64,000 bases of DNA, from the NCBI GenBank assembly GCA_023386815.1, contig JAEWIZ010000019.1, positions 248,001 through 312,000 on the forward strand. Direction: 5' to 3'. Origin of the DNA: Bacillota bacterium. Lineage in GTDB: Bacteria > Bacillota > Clostridia > Lachnospirales > Lachnospiraceae. Within the stretch, counting starts at the first letter, position 1. Each line of letters opens with the position of its first letter. Positions 36,545 through 46,108 of the stretch are shown in pieces. Position numbers and translations under genes: made by a program. Below the pieces are notes generated by a model. It had not been told where the DNA came from. It was given only the letters and a program-made list of their open reading frames with translations, and ran no database searches.

Positions 36545-37258
36545 ATGGGTTACGGCTATGGTTTTTATCCCTATTTTGATTGGACTTATGTATTAGTTAT
36601 CATTGGTATTGTGATTACTCTGGCAGCTTCGGCGAAAGTAAAATCGGCTTTCTCGAAATATTCACAGGTAAGAACACGTACAGGAATTACGGGTGCTCAA
36701 GCAGCGGAGCGAATTTTGCGTGAATCTGGGATTTATGATGTGCAGATTCAAGCAGTGGCAGGTAATTTAACAGATCATTACGATCCAAGAAGCAAGGTGC
36801 TTCGATTATCCAGCTCCGTATATGGTAGTAGCTCTCTGGCTGCGGTTGGTGTAGCAGCACATGAGTGTGGACATGCAATCCAACATCAGAATTCATATGC
36901 ACCCTTAGTGCTACGCAGTACCCTGGTGCCGGTAGCGAATTTTGGATCCATGACGGCTTGGCCGGTAATTATTCTCGGTATCTTTATGGGTTACAATGAG
37001 TTTCTGGTAAATCTAGGTATTATTTTATTTTCTGCCGCAGTATTGTTTCAACTGATCACTTTGCCGGTGGAATTTAACGCTTCAAAAAGAGCAATTGCAA
37101 GACTTAGTGAAACAGGGATATTATACGGAGATGAACTTGGGCAATCGAAAAAAGTTCTTGATGCAGCGGCTTTGACCTACGTTGCAGCAGCAGCTGCCAG
37201 TATACTGCAGTTATTAAGATTAATTTTACTATTTGGAGGAAGACGTCGTGACGACTAA
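36545..37258 (+). CDS. YugP-like membrane zinc metallopeptidase
   Basis: A 237-residue membrane protein of the YugP/neutral zinc metallopeptidase group. HECGHAIQH (about residues 108-116) is the HExxH-type zinc motif in its HECGH form; hydrophobic segments at about 13-28, 135-160 and near the C terminus anchor it. YRSS-like substrates are not known. GGAGGTTTTGTT precedes the ATG. Its end overlaps rsmB by 11 bp, so translation is coupled. Confidence 0.88.
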   Translation: MGYGYGFYPYFDWTYVLVIIGIVITLAASAKVKSAFSKYSQVRTRTGITGAQAAERILRESGIYDVQIQAVAGNLTDHYDPRSKVLRLSSSVYGSSSLAAVGVAAHECGHAIQHQNSYAPLVLRSTLVPVANFGSMTAWPVIILGIFMGYNEFLVNLGIILFSAAVLFQLITLPVEFNASKRAIARLSETGILYGDELGQSKKVLDAAALTYVAAAAASILQLLRLILLFGGRRRDD

Positions 37259-38612
37259 TCAGATAGGAGCAAGAGAAATCGTCCTAGACATGCTTCTTGA
37301 AGTGATTGAAGGAGATAAATACAGTCATACTGTATTGAGTCAGACCTTAAGGGCGAATCAGGACTTGGATAAACAGGAAAGAGCCTTTATTTCAAGGCTA
37401 TTCCAGGGAACAGTTAAGAGCTATCTGAAATTGGATTATATCATCGGGCAGTTTTCTAATGTACCAATAAAAAAAATGAAACCGTTAATTCGTAACCTGC
37501 TTCGTCTTAGTGTTTATCAGCTCTTATCGATGGATCAAGTGCCGGCAAGTGCAGTCTGTAACGAGGCTGTAAAAATAGCAAAAAAACGTGGGTTTACTGG
37601 GTTATCGGGTTTTGTCAATGGCGTTCTTCGAAATACCAGCAGAAAGCTGGATCAGGTGAAGTATCCGGATAAACATAAGGATCCCGCTTTCTATTTTGAA
37701 GTGATGTATTCTGTTCCTAATTGGCTGGCAAAGGAATTGTTAAAGCAATATGATTTTACTACCGTAGAGGCAATATTTACGGCATCCTTGAAGGAAAAAG
37801 AATTAACAATTCGTTGTAATAAGAATAAAATTACTCCCGAGCAATTAAAGCAGGAGCTTGCTGCGGAAGGAATCACCGTAGAACAGAGCGAATTCTTGGA
37901 TTATGCCTTTAAAATAAAGGATTACGATTATCTAGAGAAGTTGGAGACTTTTCAAAAAGGTAAGTTTGCAGTGCAGGATGTCAGTTCCATGTTAGTTTGT
38001 CAGGTTGCAGGAATAAAAGAGACGGATTTTGTGGTCGATATATGTGCTGCACCGGGCGGGAAAGCACTACATGCTGCTGAATTAGCAAGAAAAGTATCAG
38101 CAAGAGATCTTACGCTTTATAAGACAAAACTAATCGATGATAATATCAAACGTATGGGGTTTGGTAATATTGACACAAAGGTTTGGGATGCAACGATTTT
38201 GGATGAGTCGATCATTTGTCAGGCTGATGTTGTTATCTGCGACCTGCCCTGCAGCGGACTCGGAGTATTTGGTAAAAAGTCTGACCTTAAATATAAATTG
38301 AACCAAAATCAGTTTAAGGAACTGATAGAATTGCAAAGAGTTATTTTGAAGATTGCACAAAGTTATGTGAGGGAGAATGGTGTTCTAATCTTTAGTACCT
38401 GTACCATTAATAGGGAAGAAAATCAGGATAATAGAGATTGGATTATGAAAAATCTGAAGCTACAACCAGAAAGCCTGGATGAATATCTTCCGGACAAGCT
38501 TTGTAGCGAATCTACGAAAGATGGATATTTACAGTTGATTCCGGGAATTCATGAAACGGACGGATTTTTTATATCAAAGTTTCGTAAGACGGGCAATCAT
38601 ATGGAATTGTAA
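37248..38612 (+). CDS. rsmB: 16S rRNA (cytosine-967-C5)-methyltransferase
   Basis: A 454-residue enzyme with an N-terminal NusB-like RNA-binding domain (about 1-140) and a C-terminal Rossmann methylase: CAAPGGKALHAAE binds S-adenosylmethionine, DLPCSGLG and FSTCTINREEN carry the two cysteines used for C5 methylation. GTG 37248 is chosen since GGAGGA lies 7 bases before it, inside the end of the protease gene. Followed by rlmN. Confidence 0.93.
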   Translation: MTTNQIGAREIVLDMLLEVIEGDKYSHTVLSQTLRANQDLDKQERAFISRLFQGTVKSYLKLDYIIGQFSNVPIKKMKPLIRNLLRLSVYQLLSMDQVPASAVCNEAVKIAKKRGFTGLSGFVNGVLRNTSRKLDQVKYPDKHKDPAFYFEVMYSVPNWLAKELLKQYDFTTVEAIFTASLKEKELTIRCNKNKITPEQLKQELAAEGITVEQSEFLDYAFKIKDYDYLEKLETFQKGKFAVQDVSSMLVCQVAGIKETDFVVDICAAPGGKALHAAELARKVSARDLTLYKTKLIDDNIKRMGFGNIDTKVWDATILDESIICQADVVICDLPCSGLGVFGKKSDLKYKLNQNQFKELIELQRVILKIAQSYVRENGVLIFSTCTINREENQDNRDWIMKNLKLQPESLDEYLPDKLCSESTKDGYLQLIPGIHETDGFFISKFRKTGNHMEL

Positions 38613-38679
38613 TGGAAGTTATAGATGATAGGTCATCTACAGCGATATTTACAGTCGCAGGAAAGGCAATGTAATAAAC

Positions 38680-39723
38680 ATGGATAAAATAGATATAAAA
38701 TCATTATATTTCGAGGAACTGGGAAAGGAGCTGAAAAGCCTTGGTCTGCCTGCCTTCCGCGCAAAACAGATTTTTGAATGGCTTCATGTAAAGCTAATAA
38801 CCAGCTTCGAGGATATGACCAATCTCTCAAAGGACTTACGAGAAAGCCTGAGTGAAAGATTTGTAATAACCGCACTTGAAGAAGTGGATTCGCTGCACTC
38901 TGCATCGGATGGAACCATAAAGTATTTACTGCGTCTAATGGATGACAGAGTGATCGAAAGTGTTCTCATGAAATATCACCATGGCAATAGTGTATGTATC
39001 TCTTCACAGGTTGGCTGTAAAATGGGATGTAAGTTTTGTGCCTCCACTATTGGCGGTAAGGAAAGAGATCTGCTACCTTCGGAAATGCTGGATCAGATAT
39101 ACCGGATTCAAGCTTTATCCGGTGAACGGGTATCCAATATTGTAGTGATGGGAACCGGTGAACCCCTAGATAATTATGATAATTTAATACGTTTTTTAAA
39201 ATTAATTATCGACCCTAAGGGATTAAATATTAGTGCCAGAAATATTACGGTATCAACCTGCGGTATACCGGACAAAATTCGAGCATTTGCCGAGGAGGGG
39301 CTACCGGTAACCCTAGCGCTTTCCTTGCATGCCCCCAATAACGAGATTCGAAAATCCATGATGCCGGTTGCTACAAAATATGAGCTCACACAAGTAATGG
39401 ATGCCTTTCGATATTATTATGATCAGACAGGTAGAAGGCTGACCTTTGAGTACAGCTTAGTCGATGGTGTTAATGACGAGGAAGAGCATGCAAAAGAGCT
39501 TGTGACATTGGTAAAGGGTATGAATTGTCATGTGAATTTGATTCCTGTAAATCCGATAAAAGAGCGAAATTATAAGAAATCAAAGAACGAAAAAATACAA
39601 AAATTTAAATTTATACTTGAAAAAAATAGAATTAATGTTACTATAAGAAGAGAAATGGGCGCGGATATTGACGCTGCCTGTGGGCAGCTGAGGAAGAGTT
39701 ATATCGACAAAACAAGTCTTTAA
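38680..39723 (+). CDS. rlmN: Dual-specificity RNA methyltransferase RlmN
   Basis: A 347-residue radical-SAM enzyme that methylates C2 of A2503 in 23S rRNA and A37 in some tRNAs. The CKMGCKFCAS motif (CxxxCxxC, about residues 111-120) holds the 4Fe-4S cluster; GTGEPLDNYDN and the C-terminal GADIDAACGQL cysteine, which resolves the methyl-Cys intermediate, are present. AGGAAAGG lies about 13 bases upstream, rather far. Four bases separate it from the next open frame. Confidence 0.95.
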   Translation: MDKIDIKSLYFEELGKELKSLGLPAFRAKQIFEWLHVKLITSFEDMTNLSKDLRESLSERFVITALEEVDSLHSASDGTIKYLLRLMDDRVIESVLMKYHHGNSVCISSQVGCKMGCKFCASTIGGKERDLLPSEMLDQIYRIQALSGERVSNIVVMGTGEPLDNYDNLIRFLKLIIDPKGLNISARNITVSTCGIPDKIRAFAEEGLPVTLALSLHAPNNEIRKSMMPVATKYELTQVMDAFRYYYDQTGRRLTFEYSLVDGVNDEEEHAKELVTLVKGMNCHVNLIPVNPIKERNYKKSKNEKIQKFKFILEKNRINVTIRREMGADIDAACGQLRKSYIDKTSL

Positions 39724-39750
39724 CAGTTGCAGAAACTAGGAGGTGCAGGC

Positions 39751-40470
39751 TTGAAAGCATTTTCAATTACTGATATTGGAGAGCGACGGAGGATAAACCA
39801 GGATTATGTTTATTGCAGTGAAGCTGCCGTTGGAATACTACCTAATTTATTTGTTGTAGCTGACGGTATGGGTGGACATAATGCGGGTGACTATGCTTCA
39901 AGATTCTGTGTGGAATTTTTTCGGCGAAAGATAGAAGAAAGCGATATGGTTGCACCAATCCCGGCTATTAAAGCTGCTTTAGCCAAAACAAATAAGGCAT
40001 TGCTTGATGAGGCTGAGCAAAAAATTGATTTAGAAGGTATGGGAACCACATTCGTAGTGGCAACAATATTTGAAAAAGAAATGTATGTGGCTAACATAGG
40101 TGACAGCAGGCTTTATGTCATTGGTGATGAGATGGAGCAGATTACTGAGGATCACAGCTTGGTGGAAGCCATGGTGAAAACTGGGGAAATTAAACGTAGT
40201 GAGGCTAGGGTTCATCCGAATAAGAATATTATTACCAGAGCCTTGGGGGCGAATGAAGAAGTTGAACCGGATTTTTTTGAGGTGAGCTTAAAAGAGGGAG
40301 ATATTGTACTTATGTGCTCGGACGGTCTGACTAATATGTTGGAGGACGAGACAATTGAACAGATCATTAGAGAGAATAAAGATCTGGAAACTGCAGCAGA
40401 AACCCTAGTAAAACATGCAAATCAGAATGGCGGTAAAGATAATATTGCCATAATTATTATCAAGGTGTGA
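39751..40470 (+). CDS. PP2C-family Ser/Thr protein phosphatase (Stp/PrpC)
   Basis: A 239-residue metal-dependent phosphatase. GERRRINQDYVY near the N terminus, VVADGMGGHNAGDYAS, GDSRLYVI and GGKDNIAIIII are the metal-binding and core blocks. It reverses the kinase encoded directly downstream. TTG 39751 is set as the start because GGAGGTG lies 5-6 bases before it and it gives the family N terminus. The pair rlmN-stp-prkC-rsgA-rpe-thiN is a common Firmicutes gene order. Confidence 0.93.
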   Translation: MKAFSITDIGERRRINQDYVYCSEAAVGILPNLFVVADGMGGHNAGDYASRFCVEFFRRKIEESDMVAPIPAIKAALAKTNKALLDEAEQKIDLEGMGTTFVVATIFEKEMYVANIGDSRLYVIGDEMEQITEDHSLVEAMVKTGEIKRSEARVHPNKNIITRALGANEEVEPDFFEVSLKEGDIVLMCSDGLTNMLEDETIEQIIRENKDLETAAETLVKHANQNGGKDNIAIIIIKV

Positions 40471-40511
40471 AGGCATCATGTAAGTTAACTATGAAAAAGA
40501 GGTGAGCAAAA

Positions 40512-42608
40512 ATGTTGAAACCAGGTATGTTTATCAGCGATCGCTATGAAGTTATTGATAAAGTAGGTTCTGGCGGTATGGCTGATGTATACAAGGCCAG
40601 AGACCAGAGACTGAATCGTTTTGTGGCGATTAAAGTACTAAAGCCAGAATATTCAAGTGATAAAAGTTTTGTTAATAAGTTCAGAGGAGAAGCTCAGTCA
40701 GCAGCAGGATTATCTCATCCAAATATTGTAAATGTTTATGATGTCGGAGATGACAATGGTTTACATTATATTGTAATGGAATTAGTGGAAGGTATTACCC
40801 TAAAGCGTTTTATTGAAAGAAAGGGTAAGCTTGAGATTAAGGAAGCAGTTGGAATTACGATTCAAATTGCTCAAGGTATGGAAGCGGCTCATGATAATCA
40901 TATTATTCATAGAGATATCAAACCACAGAACATAATTATTTCCAGAGATGGAAAGGTAAAGGTAACCGATTTTGGTATAGCGAAGGCTACTACTTCGAAT
41001 ACTATTACATCGAATGCTATGGGCTCCGTACATTATCTATCCCCGGAACAAGCAAGGGGTGGATATAGTGATGAAAAAAGTGATATCTATTCCTTGGGTG
41101 TAACCCTCTATGAGATGTTGTCAGGAAAAGTACCCTTTGCCGGTGATAACACGGTGTCCGTTGCATTGCTTCATATTCAGGGAGAAGCAATGCCGCTTCG
41201 TGAACTGGATCCGGAAATTCCTGTCAGTGTAGATAAAATCGTTCAAAAATGTATGCAAAAGAGACCCGAGCGCAGATATCATACGGCATCAGAGTTGATT
41301 TCTGACTTGAAAAAAGCAATTACGAATCCGGATGGGGATTTTGTTCAGATTCCTGCATTTTCCGCAACAGATTCACCAACAATTAATATTTCTGATGATT
41401 TAAATAAAATTAAAAGTGGAGCGTATCTTGAGGATGATATACGTGCTACTAAAAATCTTACTCCCGGTAAATTCGATGAGGATGAGGATGAGGAGCTGGA
41501 TACCGTAGATGCCAAGGTAGAGAAAGTGTTCGTATGGCTGACTGTTGGTGTCAGTGCTTTGATTATTATAGCGATTATTACTGCCGTTATTTGGTTCGTA
41601 TCGAATAATGCGCGTAAGCCCGGTGATGAAAATGTAGAACCTTCTCCGTCCATAACAGTGACACCAACGGATGGAGCAACGCCAACAATCCCTGGTGAGG
41701 GTGAAACTTATACCGTACCGGATGTAAGGGGTCTAACAAAAGCAGATGCACAAGCTGCTCTGGAAGCGAAAGATCCAAATGTGTTTATCCAGTATGATGA
41801 AGATTATTCTGATACCTATGAGGCCGGAGTGGTTATGAAGCAGTATCCGGAGGCAGGAAATGAAAGACTCATGGGTGAAAGTGTCATTTTAACCATCAGT
41901 AGCGGTAAGGAATCCTTTGCAGTGCCGAACGTATATGGCTTGACAGAGGCTCAGGCAGATAAGAAATTAAAGGAAAAAGGATTAAATCCTGTTCATGAAT
42001 ATCCAAACAGCGATACCGTAGCAGCGGGTGAAGTTATCAATACTTCTCCGGCACGTGATGAGATGGTAACCTCCGGTGACACAGTTACCGTGTATGTTAG
42101 TAGCGGACCACAGAATGTTACAGTACCTAATTTGTTGGGTATGACAGAAAAGCAAGCGGAAACCGCTCTAACCGGTGCTGGACTTAAGAAGGGATCTGTT
42201 TCCTATGATTCCTCCGATGTTTATGCAGCTGGTCAGGTTATCTATCAGAACTATTCTGTAGGTGAAAAGGTTGCTGGCCAAACTGCGATCGATATTACAA
42301 TTAATCAAGGTCGTACCACTGCAACAAGCTATGTTGGTCAGGTAACCATTGATGTAAATCCTCTCGAAGGCTATGAAAGTGGTCAGACAGCTGAAATTAT
42401 ATTAGAATTAGAGCAAGATGGCGAACCTGCTTATGAGATCTATAACAATACCCTAACCTCTGATGATTTTCCGTTCTCAATCTCTGTTGATAGTGATAGC
42501 GGAAGCAGGGGAACGGTAAAGATGTACGTTGATGGTGAAGTATATATTATTCCAGGAGAATCCAATGAAGCAACCTGGAGCGTGAAATTTGTACCTGTGG
42601 AGGGTTAA
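40512..42608 (+). CDS. prkC: PASTA-domain Ser/Thr protein kinase (PrkC/StkP)
   Basis: A 698-residue membrane kinase. The cytosolic kinase domain (about 10-270) has GSGGMADVYKA, the VAIKVL lysine, HRDIKPQN (about 133-140) and DFGIAKA. One membrane helix (about 338-362) leads to three PASTA repeats (about 400-468, 470-535, 536-601) that bind muropeptides or lipid II. A further 97-residue C-terminal domain is not PASTA and I do not recognise it. It senses cell-wall state and phosphorylates division and translation targets. AAGAGGTGAGC precedes the ATG. Confidence 0.95.
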   Translation: MLKPGMFISDRYEVIDKVGSGGMADVYKARDQRLNRFVAIKVLKPEYSSDKSFVNKFRGEAQSAAGLSHPNIVNVYDVGDDNGLHYIVMELVEGITLKRFIERKGKLEIKEAVGITIQIAQGMEAAHDNHIIHRDIKPQNIIISRDGKVKVTDFGIAKATTSNTITSNAMGSVHYLSPEQARGGYSDEKSDIYSLGVTLYEMLSGKVPFAGDNTVSVALLHIQGEAMPLRELDPEIPVSVDKIVQKCMQKRPERRYHTASELISDLKKAITNPDGDFVQIPAFSATDSPTINISDDLNKIKSGAYLEDDIRATKNLTPGKFDEDEDEELDTVDAKVEKVFVWLTVGVSALIIIAIITAVIWFVSNNARKPGDENVEPSPSITVTPTDGATPTIPGEGETYTVPDVRGLTKADAQAALEAKDPNVFIQYDEDYSDTYEAGVVMKQYPEAGNERLMGESVILTISSGKESFAVPNVYGLTEAQADKKLKEKGLNPVHEYPNSDTVAAGEVINTSPARDEMVTSGDTVTVYVSSGPQNVTVPNLLGMTEKQAETALTGAGLKKGSVSYDSSDVYAAGQVIYQNYSVGEKVAGQTAIDITINQGRTTATSYVGQVTIDVNPLEGYESGQTAEIILELEQDGEPAYEIYNNTLTSDDFPFSISVDSDSGSRGTVKMYVDGEVYIIPGESNEATWSVKFVPVEG

Positions 42609-42609
42609 C

Positions 42610-43491
42610 TTGAAAGGGAAGATTGTCAAAGGAATTGCTGGTTTTTACTATGTTCATTTACCAAATGAGAACAGAATTTATGAATGTAAAGCAAAAGGTA
42701 TTTTTCGTAATCAAAATATCAAACCCTTAGTGGGTGATGATGTAGAGATTAATACCGACGATCAACCCGAGGGCTGTGGTACTATCTCCAAGATATTACC
42801 TCGTAAGAATGAATTAATTAGGCCCGCGGTTGCTAATGTAGATCAAGCTATGATTATATTTGCAGCCGCGGAGCCTGATCCAAATTTAAACCTTTTGGAT
42901 CGGTTTCTAATTATGATGCGAAAGCAGGAGTTAACCACAATTGTATGCTTTAATAAGATGGATATTGTAGACGACGGTGAGATAGCTTTATTAAAAGAGA
43001 CCTATAAACAATGTGGCTATCATGTTCATTTTACCAGCATGCTGCAAAAGAATGGACTGAACGATCTATCCGAGCTATTGAAGGGAAAAACTACGGTTTT
43101 GGCCGGACCTTCCGGTGTGGGAAAATCGACCTTTATTAATTTTTTGCAACCGGAAGCAAAGATGGAAACTGGGAATGTCAGTGAGAAAATAAAACGAGGT
43201 AAACATACAACCAGACATTCTGAGCTGATTTATGTGGAGCAGGATACCTATGTCATGGATACCCCGGGTTTTAGCTCCTTATATATTGATGAGATAGAGA
43301 CGGACGAACTAAAGGAATATTTTCAGGAGTTCAAGGAATATGAGGATCAGTGCCGTTTTGGAGGCTGCAGTCATAGAAATGAGCCGGGATGTGCTGTTAA
43401 GCAAGCGCTTTCAGAGAAAAAAATCAGTAAAATACGATATGATAATTATATCGTTCTGTATAATGAACTAAAGGATAAGAAACGCTATTAA
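42610..43491 (+). CDS. rsgA: Small ribosomal subunit biogenesis GTPase RsgA
   Basis: A 293-residue circularly permuted GTPase that checks 30S maturation. N-terminal OB fold (about 1-70), then NKMD (G4) ahead of GPSGVGKST (G1) and DTPGF (G3), and a C-terminal zinc knuckle (CRFGGCSHRNEPGC). TTG 42610 follows the prkC stop by one base and has GGAGGG 5 bases upstream, so it is coupled to prkC. Confidence 0.95.
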   Translation: MKGKIVKGIAGFYYVHLPNENRIYECKAKGIFRNQNIKPLVGDDVEINTDDQPEGCGTISKILPRKNELIRPAVANVDQAMIIFAAAEPDPNLNLLDRFLIMMRKQELTTIVCFNKMDIVDDGEIALLKETYKQCGYHVHFTSMLQKNGLNDLSELLKGKTTVLAGPSGVGKSTFINFLQPEAKMETGNVSEKIKRGKHTTRHSELIYVEQDTYVMDTPGFSSLYIDEIETDELKEYFQEFKEYEDQCRFGGCSHRNEPGCAVKQALSEKKISKIRYDNYIVLYNELKDKKRY

Positions 43492-43529
43492 AGCATAATA
43501 GCGGTATGAATCAATATGTTTTTGTATTG

Positions 43530-43548
43530 CCTCCGCCTATGGCGGAGG
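43530..43548 (+). terminator. GC-rich hairpin after rsgA
   Basis: CCTCCGCC-tat-GGCGGAGG is a perfect 8-bp stem with a 3-base loop between rsgA and rpe. It lacks a proper T-run, so it may be a weak terminator, an mRNA-stability structure or a small palindromic repeat. Confidence 0.5.
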
Positions 43549-43604
43549 ATTGTTGTGCTAAGGGTGTGTCATGGACATGACCTGAGAAAGGATAGGTAGG
43601 AATT

Positions 43605-44270
43605 ATGATTAAACTTGCTCCATCAATTTTGGCGGCGGACTTTACTATTTTGGGGGAACAGATTGGTCATTTGGAAAAAGCAGGAGCAGAGTATCTTCAT
43701 ATAGATGTAATGGATGGTATGTTTGTACCAAGTATCAGCTTTGGGATGCCTGTAATAGCTTCTATTCGTAAGACTACAAACCTGTTTTTTGATGTGCATT
43801 TAATGGTTGAGGAACCGATACGATTTTTAGAGGCTTTTAAAGAAGCTGGTGCCGATCTGATTACAGTTCACGCTGAGGCTTGTAAGCATCTGCATCGAAC
43901 TGTTTCCAGGATAAAAGAACTTGGATTAAAGGCGGGAGTTTCGATTAATCCGGCAACTCCTGTTAGTGTATTAGAGTATGTGCTTGAGGAGTTGGATATG
44001 GTTTTAATTATGACTGTTAATCCAGGCTTTGGAGGACAGTCCTTTATCGATGCCACCTTACCCAAGATTGAGGTTTTGAAGAAAATGATTCAAAAAACCG
44101 GAAAAGAAATTGATATTCAAGTGGATGGCGGTATTTCTGTTCAAAATGTCGAGCGTGTTATGAATGCAGGAGCTAATGTTATCGTAGCTGGTACAAGTAT
44201 CTTCCGCGGTGATATTGAAAATAATGTGGCTGAATTTAAGCAGAAGTTTGATGAATTTACGAAGAAATAG
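43605..44270 (+). CDS. rpe: Ribulose-phosphate 3-epimerase
   Basis: A 221-residue TIM-barrel enzyme of the pentose phosphate pathway, interconverting ribulose 5-phosphate and xylulose 5-phosphate. LAPSILAADF at the start, HIDVMDGMFVPSISFG (metal His and Asp), TVNPGFGGQSFI and QVDGGISVQN are the expected motifs. AGGTAGGA precedes the ATG. Followed 20 bp later by the thiamine pyrophosphokinase gene. Confidence 0.96.
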   Translation: MIKLAPSILAADFTILGEQIGHLEKAGAEYLHIDVMDGMFVPSISFGMPVIASIRKTTNLFFDVHLMVEEPIRFLEAFKEAGADLITVHAEACKHLHRTVSRIKELGLKAGVSINPATPVSVLEYVLEELDMVLIMTVNPGFGGQSFIDATLPKIEVLKKMIQKTGKEIDIQVDGGISVQNVERVMNAGANVIVAGTSIFRGDIENNVAEFKQKFDEFTKK

Positions 44271-44304
44271 ACAAATGATTTGATAGGTTATGGGGATACT
44301 GCAT

Positions 44305-44961
44305 ATGGAAAAAGAGAATAAGGTGTTAATCATAACAGGTGGATATAATGAGGAAGAGTTAATAAAATCTCTGATGGAACGGGAACAGTTTCAAATGATA
44401 ATAGCCGCTGATAGTGGATTAACAATTGCAGACAAACTGAAGCTTAAACTTGATTATATTGTAGGTGATTTTGATTCGGTTTCAGAGGAAGTCATTATAA
44501 AGTATCGCATGAAATCTATTCCTATCGATACATTTCCCAGAGAAAAGGATAAGACAGATACACATATTGCTGTTGAACTTGCTTTAGCACATCAGGCTTC
44601 TTCCATCATGATTGTCGGAGCAACAGGAACAAGAATGGATCATACAATGGCTAATATCCATCTTTTGTTTTTGCCAATGCAGGCAGGTGTATCAGCAGCT
44701 TTGATTGATTCAAATAATAAGATTTATCTTAAAAATAAAAGCTTTATGCTGGAAAAATCCAGACAATTTGGAGATTATGTCTCTTTGCTGCCTTTTACGG
44801 AACGGGTAAGTGGACTTACCTTGAAGGGGTTTAAGTATCCGCTTGACCATATTGTTCTGGACACAGGATGCAGTCTTGGAATAAGTAATGAAATATTAGA
44901 GGATATCGCTGAGATTGAAATATCAGATGGAATTTTACTGGTAATAGAAGCGAGAGATTAA
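44305..44961 (+). CDS. thiN: Thiamine diphosphokinase
   Basis: A 218-residue enzyme that pyrophosphorylates thiamine to thiamine diphosphate. AADSGLTIADKL, IVGDFDSVS and REKDKTDTHIAVELAL (metal-binding acidic residues), then GATGTRMDHTMANIHLL, are the family motifs. ATG 44305 is preferred over 44290, which would leave GGGGA inside the gene. Common neighbour of rpe in Firmicutes. Confidence 0.9.
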   Translation: MEKENKVLIITGGYNEEELIKSLMEREQFQMIIAADSGLTIADKLKLKLDYIVGDFDSVSEEVIIKYRMKSIPIDTFPREKDKTDTHIAVELALAHQASSIMIVGATGTRMDHTMANIHLLFLPMQAGVSAALIDSNNKIYLKNKSFMLEKSRQFGDYVSLLPFTERVSGLTLKGFKYPLDHIVLDTGCSLGISNEILEDIAEIEISDGILLVIEARD

Positions 44962-44983
44962 CGAACAAGGAAGGAAAACACGA

Positions 44984-46081
44984 ATGAAATTAGGTATCGT
45001 AGGCTTACCCAATGTAGGTAAGAGCACACTTTTTAATTCACTAACTAAAGCAGGAGCAGAATCAGCGAATTACCCATTCTGTACCATAGATCCAAATGTA
45101 GGAATTGTTGCGGTTCCGGATCAGAGATTAAAGGTGCTCGGGGATCTGTATCATACGGAGAAGATTGTACCCGCAGCAATTGAATTTGTTGATATTGCAG
45201 GTTTGGTTCGTGGTGCGTCAAAGGGTGAAGGTTTAGGAAATCAGTTCCTTTCTCATATCAGAGAAGTAGATGCAATTGTACATGTGGTGCGTTGCTTTGA
45301 AGACACCAATGTTATTCATGTTGATGGTTCCGTGGATCCATTAAGAGATATTGAGACCATTAATCTCGAGTTGGTGTTCTCAGATTTGGACATGATAGAA
45401 AGAAGAATATCCAGAACCGCTAAGGGTGCTAAAAATGACAAGGCACTGGCTAAGGAATTAAGCATGCAGGAACGCTTAAAGGCTCACTTGGAAGAAGGAA
45501 AGCTTGCCAAGAACTTCCAGATAGAGGATGATGATGAAGCAGTGCTTTTTGCTGATTATAATTTGTTAACAGCAAAGCCGGTAATTTATGCAGCTAATGT
45601 ACAGGATAGCGATTTGGCTGATGATGGGGCAAACAATGAGTATGTTCAGTCAGTTCGTAAATTTGCGGAGCAGGAAGCTTCCGAGGTATTTGTAATCTGT
45701 GCTCAGATCGAACAGGAAATTGCTGAATTAGAAGAAGATGAGAAAAAGATGTTTCTCGAGGATCTTGGTTTAAATGAATCAGGGTTGGAAAAACTAATAA
45801 AAGCTAGTTATCATATTCTTGGATTAATATCCTATTTAACAGCTGGACCGAAGGAAACTAGAGCCTGGACAATCAAAATCGGTACAAAAGCACCGCAGGC
45901 TGCCGGAAAGATTCATTCTGATTTCGAACGTGGCTTTATTCGTGCCGAAATAGTTAATTATCATACCCTTATCGAATGTGGTAATTTTAATGCAGCGAAG
46001 GATAAAGGACTAGTTCGTTCTGAAGGCAAGGAATATGTGGTGCAGGATGGGGATGTTGTATTATTCCGTTTTAATGTATAA
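44984..46081 (+). CDS. ychF: Redox-regulated ATPase YchF
   Basis: A 365-residue Obg-family P-loop protein that prefers ATP. LPNVGKSTLFNSLT is the Walker A (about residues 7-20), DIAGLVRGASKGEGLG the switch II region and NVQD at about 206 replaces the GTP-specific NKxD. The C-terminal TGS domain ends in VVQDGDVVLFRFNV. It binds ribosomes and is linked to oxidative stress. AAGGAAGG precedes the ATG. Confidence 0.96.
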   Translation: MKLGIVGLPNVGKSTLFNSLTKAGAESANYPFCTIDPNVGIVAVPDQRLKVLGDLYHTEKIVPAAIEFVDIAGLVRGASKGEGLGNQFLSHIREVDAIVHVVRCFEDTNVIHVDGSVDPLRDIETINLELVFSDLDMIERRISRTAKGAKNDKALAKELSMQERLKAHLEEGKLAKNFQIEDDDEAVLFADYNLLTAKPVIYAANVQDSDLADDGANNEYVQSVRKFAEQEASEVFVICAQIEQEIAELEEDEKKMFLEDLGLNESGLEKLIKASYHILGLISYLTAGPKETRAWTIKIGTKAPQAAGKIHSDFERGFIRAEIVNYHTLIECGNFNAAKDKGLVRSEGKEYVVQDGDVVLFRFNV

Positions 46082-46108
46082 ATAGTTGCTGCGAAAGGTG
46101 GTGATTCT

